6,023 nt of DNA from Smithellaceae bacterium (GTDB lineage: Bacteria; Desulfobacterota; Syntrophia; Syntrophales; Smithellaceae): positions 1 to 6,023 of the forward strand of contig JAQVLL010000135.1 in the NCBI GenBank assembly GCA_028704195.1, in the 5' to 3' direction. Both the position numbers and the translations under genes were made by a program. The notes beneath the pieces are model-generated. The model was not told the DNA's origin, ran no database searches, and saw only the letters and a list, made by a program, of their open reading frames with translations. Shown one piece after another: positions 1 through 6,023 of this stretch. Position 1 is the first letter of the stretch. Each line of letters starts with the position of its first letter.

Positions 1-490
1 CTGCCGAAACAAAATCCCTGACGGGGATTTCGGCAATCAATCCCTGCCCCATCATATCTCTAAAAAGATCGACCAGCGCCACAAAAGCGCCGGTAATAGA
101 CGCGGTTCGGGTTCCGCCGTCCGCCTGAATAACATCGCAGTCGATATAGATAGTTCTTTCACCGAAAGCGGTTAAGTCCGTCACGGCCCGAAGCGATCGG
201 CCAATCAGTCTCTGTATTTCATGGGTCCTGCCTCCCAGTTTGCCCCGCACGGATTCCCTTGCAGACCGGGTCTGTGTGGACATGGGCAGCATGGAATATT
301 CCGCGGTCAGCCAACCCTTCCCCGTATTTTTTAAAAAAGCCGCTGTTTTCTCTTCCAGTGACGCGGCACACAGCACTTTTGTATTACCGAACTCAACCAG
401 TACGGAACCCGGCACATTCCGCAAATAATGGTTAGCAATGCGCACGGGCCGCAGTTCGTCAAATTTTCGATCCTGATTTCTCTTAAACAC
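1..490 (-). CDS. rph: Ribonuclease PH, N-terminal 163 residues (3' end beyond the left edge)
   Basis: RNase PH is a cytoplasmic phosphorolytic 3'-5' exoribonuclease that trims tRNA precursor 3' ends using inorganic phosphate. The minus frame from 490 reads to the window edge without a stop and gives 163 residues of a family usually about 240 long. Family signatures seen are LRPV (13-16), GSVLVEFGNTKVLCAAS (28-44), GWLTAEYSMLP (59-69), GGRTHEIQRLIGRSLR (86-101) and CDVIQADGGTRTASITGA (118-135). The GGTRTAS stretch is the known phosphate-binding region. The catalytic aspartates expected near residue 180 lie outside the window, so activity cannot be judged. The start is GTG at 490-488: it is the only nearby initiator that keeps the conserved N-terminus, and the strong Shine-Dalgarno is directly upstream. 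The gene follows the amidase after 7 nt and is probably co-transcribed with it. The identification is secure; the exact start is slightly less so. Confidence 0.96.
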   Translation of the reverse strand, partial: MFKRNQDRKFDELRPVRIANHYLRNVPGSVLVEFGNTKVLCAASLEEKTAAFLKNTGKGWLTAEYSMLPMSTQTRSARESVRGKLGGRTHEIQRLIGRSLRAVTDLTAFGERTIYIDCDVIQADGGTRTASITGAFVALVDLFRDMMGQGLIAEIPVRDFVSA

Positions 491-493
491 ATG

Positions 494-499
494 CCTCCT
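494..499 (-). promoter_or_regulatory. Shine-Dalgarno of rph, overlapping the amidase stop
   Basis: AGGAGG on the minus strand lies 3 nt before the GTG start of rph, and its first two bases are the last two of the amidase TAG stop (500-498). The overlap suggests translational coupling. A spacing of 3 nt is shorter than the usual 5-9. An out-of-frame ATG at 492-490 is only 1 nt from the motif, so it is an even poorer start. Confidence 0.75.
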
Positions 500-1190
500 A
501 GAAGAAAGATTTGATGCTTTTTGCCAGCGCCCCGGCGATTTCTTTCTGCGTTTTGCCGGATACCAGTTTCTTCTTTTCTCCAGGGTTTGTTGCAAAGCCC
601 AGTTCGACTGTCAGCACGGGCAAGGCAAGATCTTTGGCAATCGGCACATCCGCTTCCCTAAGCCCCCTGCCTTTTCGCGGGAATAAACCGTCAAGATTTT
701 TTTGCACCAGGCGCGACAACCGGACGGTATCATTTAAATAGTTTTTTTCATCGATGGCATCTCTTTTTTTCGTTTTCTTTTTAGGGGATTCACTTTTCAC
801 CCCGAAGCCCGGATAATACATTTCAAATCCCGATGAGGTTTTGCCAAAACCGGCATTGACATGCAGGGTTAAGACCAGAGCAGGCTGTGTTTTCTGAATA
901 AATTTTCTGCGTTCGGCCACCGTCATGGTTATGTCCGAATCCCGTGTCAAAACCACGTCCAGATTTGGTTTCTGGGCCAGTTCCTTCTTCAACGCCTGTG
1001 CAATGGCAAGGGTCAAGTCCTTTTCGGCAATTTTATCGACACCGACAACCCCCGTATCCTCCCCGCCATGCGCGGGATCAATGACCACAACATGTTTTAC
1101 CGTCTGTGCATGAAGCCATGCCCCCGAAAAGCACATCATCAGAACGGAAAGGAAGACCACTGTATATTTTCTGCATTTGCCTACTATCAT
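498..1190 (-). CDS. Secreted N-acetylmuramoyl-L-alanine amidase (Amidase_3 family)
   Basis: This zinc amidase cleaves the bond between N-acetylmuramic acid and L-alanine of peptidoglycan, as AmiA/AmiB/AmiC do in cell separation and wall turnover. The 230-residue protein starts with a Sec signal: basic K5, R7, K8, a hydrophobic core at about 9-26, and a likely cleavage after A28 (Leu-His-Ala). The rest is a minimal catalytic domain. DPAHGG gives H41, IAEKDL gives E56 and LHVNAG gives H110, the expected zinc ligands; VELGFATNPGE gives E196, the expected catalytic glutamate. No AMIN, LysM or SPOR targeting domain is present, so targeting is unexplained. A lysine-rich insert at about 131-150 follows GFEMYYPG, where some homologues carry a regulatory helix. 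The ATG at 1190 is supported by the signal peptide and by GGGAGA at 1206-1201, 10 nt upstream. The gene has its own promoter and is followed 7 nt later by rph. The family is certain; the exact ami paralogue cannot be named. Confidence 0.95.
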   Translation of the reverse strand: MIVGKCRKYTVVFLSVLMMCFSGAWLHAQTVKHVVVIDPAHGGEDTGVVGVDKIAEKDLTLAIAQALKKELAQKPNLDVVLTRDSDITMTVAERRKFIQKTQPALVLTLHVNAGFGKTSSGFEMYYPGFGVKSESPKKKTKKRDAIDEKNYLNDTVRLSRLVQKNLDGLFPRKGRGLREADVPIAKDLALPVLTVELGFATNPGEKKKLVSGKTQKEIAGALAKSIKSFF

Positions 1191-1214
1191 CTTATCAAAT
1201 TCTCCCGTATTTTG

Positions 1215-1248
1215 ACCCTGCTCAAATTGCGCCTGCTTATAGCAGAGT
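1215..1248. repeat. Short inverted and direct repeats around the amidase promoter -10 and start site
   Basis: The five-base core CTGCT/AGCAG occurs three times: CTGCT at 1218-1222 and 1233-1237 (plus strand), and AGCAG at 1241-1245. The last two form a 13-bp dyad at 1233-1245, CTGCT-TAT-AGCAG, centred on the -10 box. CCTGCT is repeated directly at 1217-1222 and 1232-1237, 15 bp apart. A separate dyad, TTTGA (1211-1215) with TCAAA (1222-1226), lies just after the predicted start site. Placement over the -10 and +1 would suit an operator, but the arms are short and chance cannot be excluded. Confidence 0.35.
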
Positions 1249-1263
1249 AGATTTGTTTGTCAA
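1236..1263 (-). promoter_or_regulatory. Sigma-70-type promoter for the amidase-rph unit
   Basis: On the minus strand TTGACA (1263-1258) matches the -35 consensus exactly. After a 16-nt spacer comes TATAAG (1241-1236), a five-of-six match to the -10 consensus. The three bases before it are TGC, so the -10 is also of the extended TGn type. Transcription would start at about 1229, giving a leader of roughly 39 nt before the amidase ATG at 1190. The site lies in the only sizeable gap and points towards the downstream genes. This is a sequence match only; no expression evidence is available. Confidence 0.7.
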
Positions 1264-1287
1264 CATCCAAATTGATTTTGACCGCGT

Positions 1288-3432
1288 TCAGGCTTTGCGA
1301 ATCCTTTCAATCGATCGCACAACTTTCAACTGGCGGATGGCGGAAAAAATGGAATTGAGCTGCTGCAGATCATAAACGTCAATGATAAAAATACAATTGG
1401 CAATCATATCCGTTGTCTCCACCTGGGCAAAGCTGATATTGATGTCAAACGAGGATATCACCGAACTGACCTCTGTTAAAACCCCCTTACGGTCATTGCA
1501 GACAACCTTGATATGTACGGGATAAGCATGCTTCTGGCGAAGATCCCAGTTGACGTCAACGATCCTCTCGATATCCAGTCTTTTTAAATGGGGACAATTC
1601 TGTGTGTGAACCGTAATTCCCCGTCCGCGTGAAATATAGCCGGAGATTTCATCCCCGGGGATCGGGTTACAGCATTTGGCAAACTTGACCATCACGTCAT
1701 CAATGCCGGTAAGACTGATGCCGAGCGAAGGAGGGGCGGCTTTTTTTATTTTTTTCTCCGGAAGTTTTTCGCTTCCTTTTGGCGCTTCCGCGGGCACCAG
1801 AAAGGAATTGACAATTTGCCTGGGGGAAATTCGGCCGTAACCCACCTGAGAGATCAAATCCTCCAATGTTGCCAGCGAATGCTCCGCAAGGATTTTCTTC
1901 ATCTCGTCCGATTTGACACAGGACGAAAATTTCAGGTTGTTTCTCTTGAATTCTTTATCCAGCAAATCTCTGCCCAGCACCTGAGAACTGTTTTTTTCTT
2001 CCAGGTTGATCCAGTTGCGGATCTTGGAAATGGCGCGGGAGGTGACCACGTACTTCAGCCAGTCTTTGCTAGGATGATGACCGGCTTGACTGATAATTTC
2101 AATCTGATCCCCGTTTTGCAGTTGATAACGCAGCGGCACGATGTTTCGGTTTACTTTCGCGCCGATGCACTGATTCCCGACATCGGTATGGATACTGTAA
2201 GCGAAATCGATAGGCGTTGCACCTTTGGGAAATGTTTTAACATCGCCATGGGGTGTAAAAACATACACATCTTCCGGAAACAGCGCCATTTTCAGATTGG
2301 ACATGAACTCTTTTGGATTCTTGATGTCCTGCTGTATTTCCAGCGCCTCACGCAGTTTCTTGATCTGCGTATCTTCATCGTCCTGAAATGCCCGACCTTC
2401 CTTGTAGCGCCAGTGAGCGGCAATCCCTTTTTCCGCCCATTCATGCATGGCCCTCGTCCTGATCTGGATTTCAACCTTTTCCCCATGCGGACCGATCACG
2501 GCCGTGTGAAGGGATTGATAGTTGTTGGGTTTGGGCATGGCAATGTAATCCTTAAACCGGCCGGGAATCGGTTTCCATAAAGCATGAACAATGCTTAGTG
2601 CTTCGTAACATGTTTTTTCCTTATCCGAATCGAGGATAATGCGGAACGCGATGACATCATAAACCTCATCGAAGTCGATATGCTGTTCATGCATTTTTCT
2701 GTATATGCCGTACAGATGCTTCGCCCTTCCTTCGACTTCGCCCTGAATCGATACTTTGACCAGCTCCTGAAAGATGATGTTTTTTACTTCTTCCGTATAG
2801 AGATATCTCGATTCATTGGATTTGGCCACCCTGGTTTTAATTTCGATGTAGGCTTCCGGCGAAAGATACTGAAACGCGAGGTCTTCCAGCTCCATCTTCA
2901 TCCAGTTGATTCCCAACCGGTTGGCCAGAGGCGCATAGACATCCATGGTCTCCCGCGCGATATAAACCCGCCTGTCCGGTTTCTGATACTGAAGGGTCCT
3001 CATGTTATGAATACGGTCAGCCAGCCTGACCATCAGGATACGAATATCCGACGACATGGCCAGGATCATTTTCCGGAAATTTTCCGCCTGTCTTTCTTCC
3101 TGGGAACCAAATGAAATACGGCTCAGCTTGGTAAGCCCACTGACCAGAAAAGATACGTCTTTGCCGAATTCCCTTTCAATGTGTTCCTTGGTGGTCAGTG
3201 TGTCCTCAATGGTATCATGCAGAAGTCCGCTGATGATCGTCGCCGAATCCAGTTTCATGTCGACCAGGATGCCGGCCACTTCCATGGGATGCGTAAGATA
3301 GGGTTCTCCGGATAAACGGACCTGTCCCTGATGCACCGTAGCCGAGTAAATATAAGCCTTCTGAATCATTTCCAGCTCTTCAGGCGTCAGATAGGCTTGC
3401 GCTTTATCAAGAATGTCATTGATTCTCAGCAT
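1288..3432 (-). CDS. relA/spoT: Bifunctional (p)ppGpp synthetase/hydrolase (Rel/SpoT type)
   Basis: This is the stringent-response enzyme: it makes (p)ppGpp from ATP and GDP/GTP and hydrolyses it, in response to uncharged tRNA at the ribosome and other stresses. At 714 residues it is full length. The N-terminal HD hydrolase retains H48, H72-D73, E76-D77 and D139 with N143 (HP, HDTIEDT, RLADRIHN), so hydrolase activity is expected, unlike in E. coli RelA. The synthetase domain (about 230-346) retains D259 (YDVIAFR), Y305 and H309 (NYQSLHT), E321 (EIQIRT) and the RFKD motif (292-295) typical of bifunctional enzymes. TGS spans about 387-448, a helical region runs to about 545, a Lys/Pro-rich linker to 568, then a zinc-finger domain (C587, C588, H609, C613) and a C-terminal ACT domain (about 638-714). 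The ATG at 3432 lies 12 nt after the proS stop, with a weak GGGA Shine-Dalgarno at 3442-3439. It is probably co-transcribed with proS. The name relA or spoT depends on convention; one long bifunctional Rel is the accurate description. Confidence 0.97.
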   Translation of the reverse strand: MLRINDILDKAQAYLTPEELEMIQKAYIYSATVHQGQVRLSGEPYLTHPMEVAGILVDMKLDSATIISGLLHDTIEDTLTTKEHIEREFGKDVSFLVSGLTKLSRISFGSQEERQAENFRKMILAMSSDIRILMVRLADRIHNMRTLQYQKPDRRVYIARETMDVYAPLANRLGINWMKMELEDLAFQYLSPEAYIEIKTRVAKSNESRYLYTEEVKNIIFQELVKVSIQGEVEGRAKHLYGIYRKMHEQHIDFDEVYDVIAFRIILDSDKEKTCYEALSIVHALWKPIPGRFKDYIAMPKPNNYQSLHTAVIGPHGEKVEIQIRTRAMHEWAEKGIAAHWRYKEGRAFQDDEDTQIKKLREALEIQQDIKNPKEFMSNLKMALFPEDVYVFTPHGDVKTFPKGATPIDFAYSIHTDVGNQCIGAKVNRNIVPLRYQLQNGDQIEIISQAGHHPSKDWLKYVVTSRAISKIRNWINLEEKNSSQVLGRDLLDKEFKRNNLKFSSCVKSDEMKKILAEHSLATLEDLISQVGYGRISPRQIVNSFLVPAEAPKGSEKLPEKKIKKAAPPSLGISLTGIDDVMVKFAKCCNPIPGDEISGYISRGRGITVHTQNCPHLKRLDIERIVDVNWDLRQKHAYPVHIKVVCNDRKGVLTEVSSVISSFDINISFAQVETTDMIANCIFIIDVYDLQQLNSIFSAIRQLKVVRSIERIRKA

Positions 3433-3444
3433 GAAAATTCCCGC

Positions 3445-5184
3445 TTATATTAACGGCGCCTCATCGGCCGCGTTCATTTCCGCGGCAATGATTTTACGGA
3501 TTTCATCAACAACCTCCCCGACCGCATAAAGCCTGCTCTCGCCGGACCGTCGGATTTTCAATTCGACCCGTCCCTGTGCCAGGTTCTTTGACCCCACGAC
3601 AATCCGCAGAGGAATGCCGATCAGGTCCGCGTCTTTGAACTTCACACCAGCGCGTTCGTCGCGGTCATCGATGATGACCTCCACGCCGCAGGCCAGCAAT
3701 TCGCCATAAATATCTTCCGAGGCTTTCATGACGTCAGACTCTTTGATATTCACGGGGGTTACAATCACAGTAAAAGGCGCGAGCGGCATCGGCCAGATAA
3801 TGCCGTCCTGATCGAAGTTCTGCTCAATGCTGGCAGCCACGGTCCTTCCGATCCCGATGCCGTAGCAGCCCATGATCATGGTTTTTTCCTTCCCGTCCCG
3901 GTCCAGGTAAACGGCTTTCATGGCTTTGCTGTATTTGGTTCCCAGCTTGAATACATGACCGACTTCGATTCCCCGGACAAACTTGATGAGACCGCCGCAG
4001 CGCGGGCAGGCATCACCGGGCTGGGAAACGCGCAGGTCGGCAAAAGACTCCACCTGGAAATCACGTCCCATATTCACATTTTTCAGATGATAATTCTCTT
4101 TATTGGCTCCGGTAACCATATTCACCAGATTCATAATGGAATAATCGGCGATCACCCTGGTTTTAATGCCGACGGCTCCGGCAAACCCCCGTGGCGCCCC
4201 CGTTGCCTTCATAATCATTTCATCATCGGCCAGCTCCAGCTCCGCCGCACCCAGATAATTCCTTACCTTGATTTCGTTGACTTCATGGTCTCCGCGGATC
4301 AGGACCGCACAGGGTTTGCCGTCCGCACTGAAAATGAGGGTTTTGACGATCTGTTCAGGCGACACATTGAGGAAGGCGCTTACCTCATCAATCGTACGCA
4401 CATCCGGCGTTTCAACGCTTTCCATCGCGAGCTGGTCTTTCTGCTTGTCAGCGTCTGCGTCGGGCTTCGCGATTTCGGCCTTTTCCAGGTTGGCTGCATA
4501 GTTACATTTTTCACAAAAAACAATGGCGTCCTCGCCCGATTCGGCCATGACCATGAACTCGTGTGAAAAGCTCCCCCCGATGCTGCCGGAATCCGCCTCA
4601 ACAGGACGGAACTTCAAACCGCAACGCCGGAAAATATTATTATAGGCGGCAAACATTTTCTCATAGCTCTTTTCCGCTCCAGCTTCATCCGCGTCAAAAC
4701 TGTAGGCGTCTTTCATGCCGAATTCCCGACAACGCATCACTCCGAAACGCGGACGCACTTCATCCCGAAATTTCGTCTGGATCTGATACAGGTTGCACGG
4801 AAGTTGCCGGTAGGTTTTGATATCATGGCGCACCAGGTCCGTAATGACTTCTTCGTGAGTCGGCCCAAGACAATAATCGCGGTCATTGCGGTCGCGAAAG
4901 CGCAAAAGTTCCTTACCGTAGAAAGTCCAGCGTCCCGACTCCTGCCAGAGCTCGGCGGGCTGTACCATCGGAAGATGAACCTCCTGGGCTCCGGCTTTGT
5001 TCATTTCCTCACGGATAATCTGTTCCACTTTTCGAATTACGCGGTATCCCATCGGCAGATAGGAATAGATGCCGCTGGTGAGTTTCCGAATCATTCCCGC
5101 CCGAATCATAAGCTGATTGCTGACAACCTCCGCGTCGGAAGGGATTTCCCTTCCTGTGGGCAGGTGCATTTCCGAGTAACGCAT
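3445..5184 (-). CDS. proS: Prolyl-tRNA synthetase, bacterial type with editing domain
   Basis: This class II aminoacyl-tRNA synthetase attaches proline to tRNA-Pro in the cytoplasm. Its 579 residues match the usual bacterial-type length of about 570. The class II core has SGIYSYLPMG (37-46) and PTHEEV (108-113), motif 2 FRDEVRPRFGVMRCREFGMKDAYSFD split over 139-164, and motif 3 GCYGIGIGRTVAAS (439-452). Between motifs 2 and 3 sits an INS/YbaK-like editing domain (about 240-385) with VKTLIF (280-285), IRGDHEVNE (296-304) and TGAPRGFAG (328-336); this domain is known to clear Ala-tRNA-Pro. Two CxxC pairs, C224/C227 and C393/C396, flank the insert and could form a zinc site. An anticodon-binding domain follows from about 468. 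The ATG at 5184 gives the conserved MRYSEMHLPT start and has AAGGAGG just upstream. The gene is 9 nt after ispG and 12 nt before rel, pointing to one operon. Confidence 0.98.
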   Translation of the reverse strand: MRYSEMHLPTGREIPSDAEVVSNQLMIRAGMIRKLTSGIYSYLPMGYRVIRKVEQIIREEMNKAGAQEVHLPMVQPAELWQESGRWTFYGKELLRFRDRNDRDYCLGPTHEEVITDLVRHDIKTYRQLPCNLYQIQTKFRDEVRPRFGVMRCREFGMKDAYSFDADEAGAEKSYEKMFAAYNNIFRRCGLKFRPVEADSGSIGGSFSHEFMVMAESGEDAIVFCEKCNYAANLEKAEIAKPDADADKQKDQLAMESVETPDVRTIDEVSAFLNVSPEQIVKTLIFSADGKPCAVLIRGDHEVNEIKVRNYLGAAELELADDEMIMKATGAPRGFAGAVGIKTRVIADYSIMNLVNMVTGANKENYHLKNVNMGRDFQVESFADLRVSQPGDACPRCGGLIKFVRGIEVGHVFKLGTKYSKAMKAVYLDRDGKEKTMIMGCYGIGIGRTVAASIEQNFDQDGIIWPMPLAPFTVIVTPVNIKESDVMKASEDIYGELLACGVEVIIDDRDERAGVKFKDADLIGIPLRIVVGSKNLAQGRVELKIRRSGESRLYAVGEVVDEIRKIIAAEMNAADEAPLI

Positions 5185-5188
5185 TGTC

Positions 5189-5195
5189 CCTCCTT
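5189..5195 (-). promoter_or_regulatory. Shine-Dalgarno of proS, overlapping the ispG stop
   Basis: AAGGAGG on the minus strand lies 4 nt before the proS ATG and shares two bases with the TAA stop of ispG (5196-5194). This is the strongest ribosome binding site in the window alongside that of rph, and it fixes the proS start. The overlap suggests translational coupling with ispG. Confidence 0.8.
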
Positions 5196-6023
5196 ATTTT
5201 TCATCATCCAGGGATTTTATCTCTTCGAGCAACACCGGGACAAAATCCTTTTCTTCCACTTTTTTGTAAGCGATGCCTTTTTTAAACATCATGCCGAATC
5301 CACGACCCCCTGCGATACCGATATCCGCATCCGCTGCTTCACCGGGTCCGTTAACCACACATCCCATCAGTGCCACCTTGATGTATTCTTTCCTTCCGGC
5401 CAGCGCTTTTTCGATGGTTGCCACCAGACCCGGAAGATCAATCTGGCATCTTCCGCAGGTGGGACAGGCAATGATTTCCGGTCCGATTTTACGAATTTTC
5501 AGTGCCCGCAGAATGCTGTATGCAACGGGGATTTCCATCACCGGATTTCCGGTTACCGAAACACGGATGGTGTCGCCAATGCCTTCATACAGGAGCGTGC
5601 CGATGCCAAGGGCTGATTTAATGGCCGCATCAACGAGTGTTCCCGCTTCCGTAACGCCCAGGTGCAGGGGATAATCTGTTTTTGCAGCGATCAGCCGGCA
5701 GGCCTCGATCATCATCGGCACATCGGATGACTTGAGCGAAAGCTTGATGAGTTCAAATCCCAGGTCCTCAAATATTGCTATGTTGCGCAAAGCACTTGCG
5801 TACATGGCTTCTGCGGTCACTCCGCCGTATTCTGCAACCAGATCCTTTTGCATGGATCCTGCATTGACGCCGATGCGGATAACCGTTTGACGCTCTTTGG
5901 ACATCCGGACAATTTCTGCGATTTTATCCGGGGCAATGTTTCCGGGGTTAATCCGGATTCCGTCCGCACCCTTTTTTATTGCCCCCAGCGCCAATTGACA
6001 GTGGAAATGAATATCGGCAATCA
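5194..6023 (-). CDS. ispG: 4-hydroxy-3-methylbut-2-enyl diphosphate synthase, C-terminal 275 residues (5' end beyond the right edge)
   Basis: IspG (GcpE) reductively converts 2-C-methyl-D-erythritol 2,4-cyclodiphosphate to HMBPP, the penultimate step of the MEP isoprenoid pathway, using a 4Fe-4S cluster and an external electron donor. The frame is open to the right edge: IADIHF precedes the TTG at 5994-5992, so that TTG is internal and not the start. About 80-90 N-terminal residues should be missing. TIM-barrel signatures are IADIHF, GIRINPGNI, RIGVNAGS and HLGVTEAG. The C-terminal reductase-like domain holds CPTC (codons 5466-5464 and 5457-5455), GCVVNGPGE (cysteine codon 5361-5359) and the glutamate at 5340-5338; these are the three cysteines and one glutamate known to bind the cluster. 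No large plant-type insert is present between the barrel and the cluster domain, so it is the short bacterial form. It is followed 9 nt later by proS. Confidence 0.97.
   Translation of the reverse strand, partial: IADIHFHCQLALGAIKKGADGIRINPGNIAPDKIAEIVRMSKERQTVIRIGVNAGSMQKDLVAEYGGVTAEAMYASALRNIAIFEDLGFELIKLSLKSSDVPMMIEACRLIAAKTDYPLHLGVTEAGTLVDAAIKSALGIGTLLYEGIGDTIRVSVTGNPVMEIPVAYSILRALKIRKIGPEIIACPTCGRCQIDLPGLVATIEKALAGRKEYIKVALMGCVVNGPGEAADADIGIAGGRGFGMMFKKGIAYKKVEEKDFVPVLLEEIKSLDDEK

Larger units (their letters stand above)
1191..1287. other. 97-nt intergenic region between rel and the amidase gene
   Basis: This is the only gap longer than 12 nt in the window. On the minus strand it holds, in order, the end of rel, a sigma-70-type promoter, short dyads and the amidase ribosome binding site. 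I see no GC-rich hairpin followed by a T run after the rel stop, so no intrinsic terminator separates the two transcription units and read-through from rel is possible. Confidence 0.7.

Noticed and set aside
240..428. 62-codon plus-strand open frame at the left edge
   Set aside because: It is antisense to conserved RNase PH motifs, including the strand encoding the GWLTAEYSMLP region.
1131..1142. Lipoprotein signal (LMMC) in the amidase leader
   Set aside because: Methionine directly before the cysteine does not fit the lipobox, which needs a small residue there. An ordinary signal peptidase I site after A28 fits better.
1233..1287. Intrinsic terminator after rel
   Set aside because: The only compact hairpin in this stretch (1233-1245) has a 5-bp stem and no following T run, so it does not qualify.
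1816..2580. 254-codon plus-strand open frame antisense to rel
   Set aside because: It lies wholly within the well-supported rel gene, has no recognisable domain, and its sequence looks like a complement of rel codons. Long antisense frames are common opposite real genes.
3955..4566. 203-codon plus-strand open frame antisense to proS
   Set aside because: It is contained in the editing-domain part of proS and shows no independent support.
4804..5616. 270-codon plus-strand open frame across the proS-ispG junction
   Set aside because: It overlaps two conserved genes and their junction on the opposite strand, with no family motif. It is a shadow frame.
5992..5994. TTG as the start of ispG
   Set aside because: The same frame continues upstream to the right edge with the conserved IADIHF motif, so this codon is internal and the gene is partial.
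1..6023. Defence, phage, transposon or CRISPR content
   Set aside because: All of the sequence is accounted for by five conserved housekeeping genes and short gaps. No terminal repeats, spacer-repeat pattern, integrase or transposase was seen.

Overview
The window is a compact bacterial housekeeping region. All five genes are on the minus strand, so transcription runs from the right edge to the left. From upstream to downstream they are ispG (5' end outside the window), proS, a full-length bifunctional relA/spoT-type (p)ppGpp synthetase/hydrolase, a secreted N-acetylmuramoyl-L-alanine amidase, and rph (3' end outside the window). I see no mobile element, CRISPR array, tRNA, rRNA or gene of foreign character.

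The amidase has a Sec signal peptide, and isoprenoids are made by the MEP route (IspG), so the host is a bacterium. The single long Rel keeps both its hydrolase and synthetase motifs, ProRS is the bacterial type with an editing insert, and base composition is moderate. This set and its order recall Deltaproteobacteria/Desulfobacterota such as the Syntrophales. That placement is inferred from remembered gene-order patterns and was not tested.

Layout: ispG, proS and rel are separated by only 9 and 12 nt. The Shine-Dalgarno of proS overlaps the ispG stop, so these three look like one operon with coupled translation. A 97-nt gap (1191-1287) follows rel. It contains a near-consensus sigma-70-type promoter reading into the amidase, with short dyads around the -10 and start site. 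The amidase and rph are 7 nt apart, and the rph Shine-Dalgarno overlaps the amidase stop, so they form a second transcription unit that may also receive read-through from rel. No terminator is visible in the gap.

Functionally the region joins isoprenoid precursor synthesis, prolyl-tRNA charging, the stringent-response alarmone enzyme, cell-wall cleavage and tRNA 3'-end trimming. ProRS and Rel are linked in principle because uncharged tRNA is the signal Rel responds to, and RNase PH also acts on tRNA. The region is largely ordinary. The points most worth a second look are the promoter and dyads in the gap, an A7-T-A7 tract in rel just before its zinc-finger/ACT regulatory end, and the unusually tight spacing at the rph start. 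I found no evidence of a previously undescribed system.
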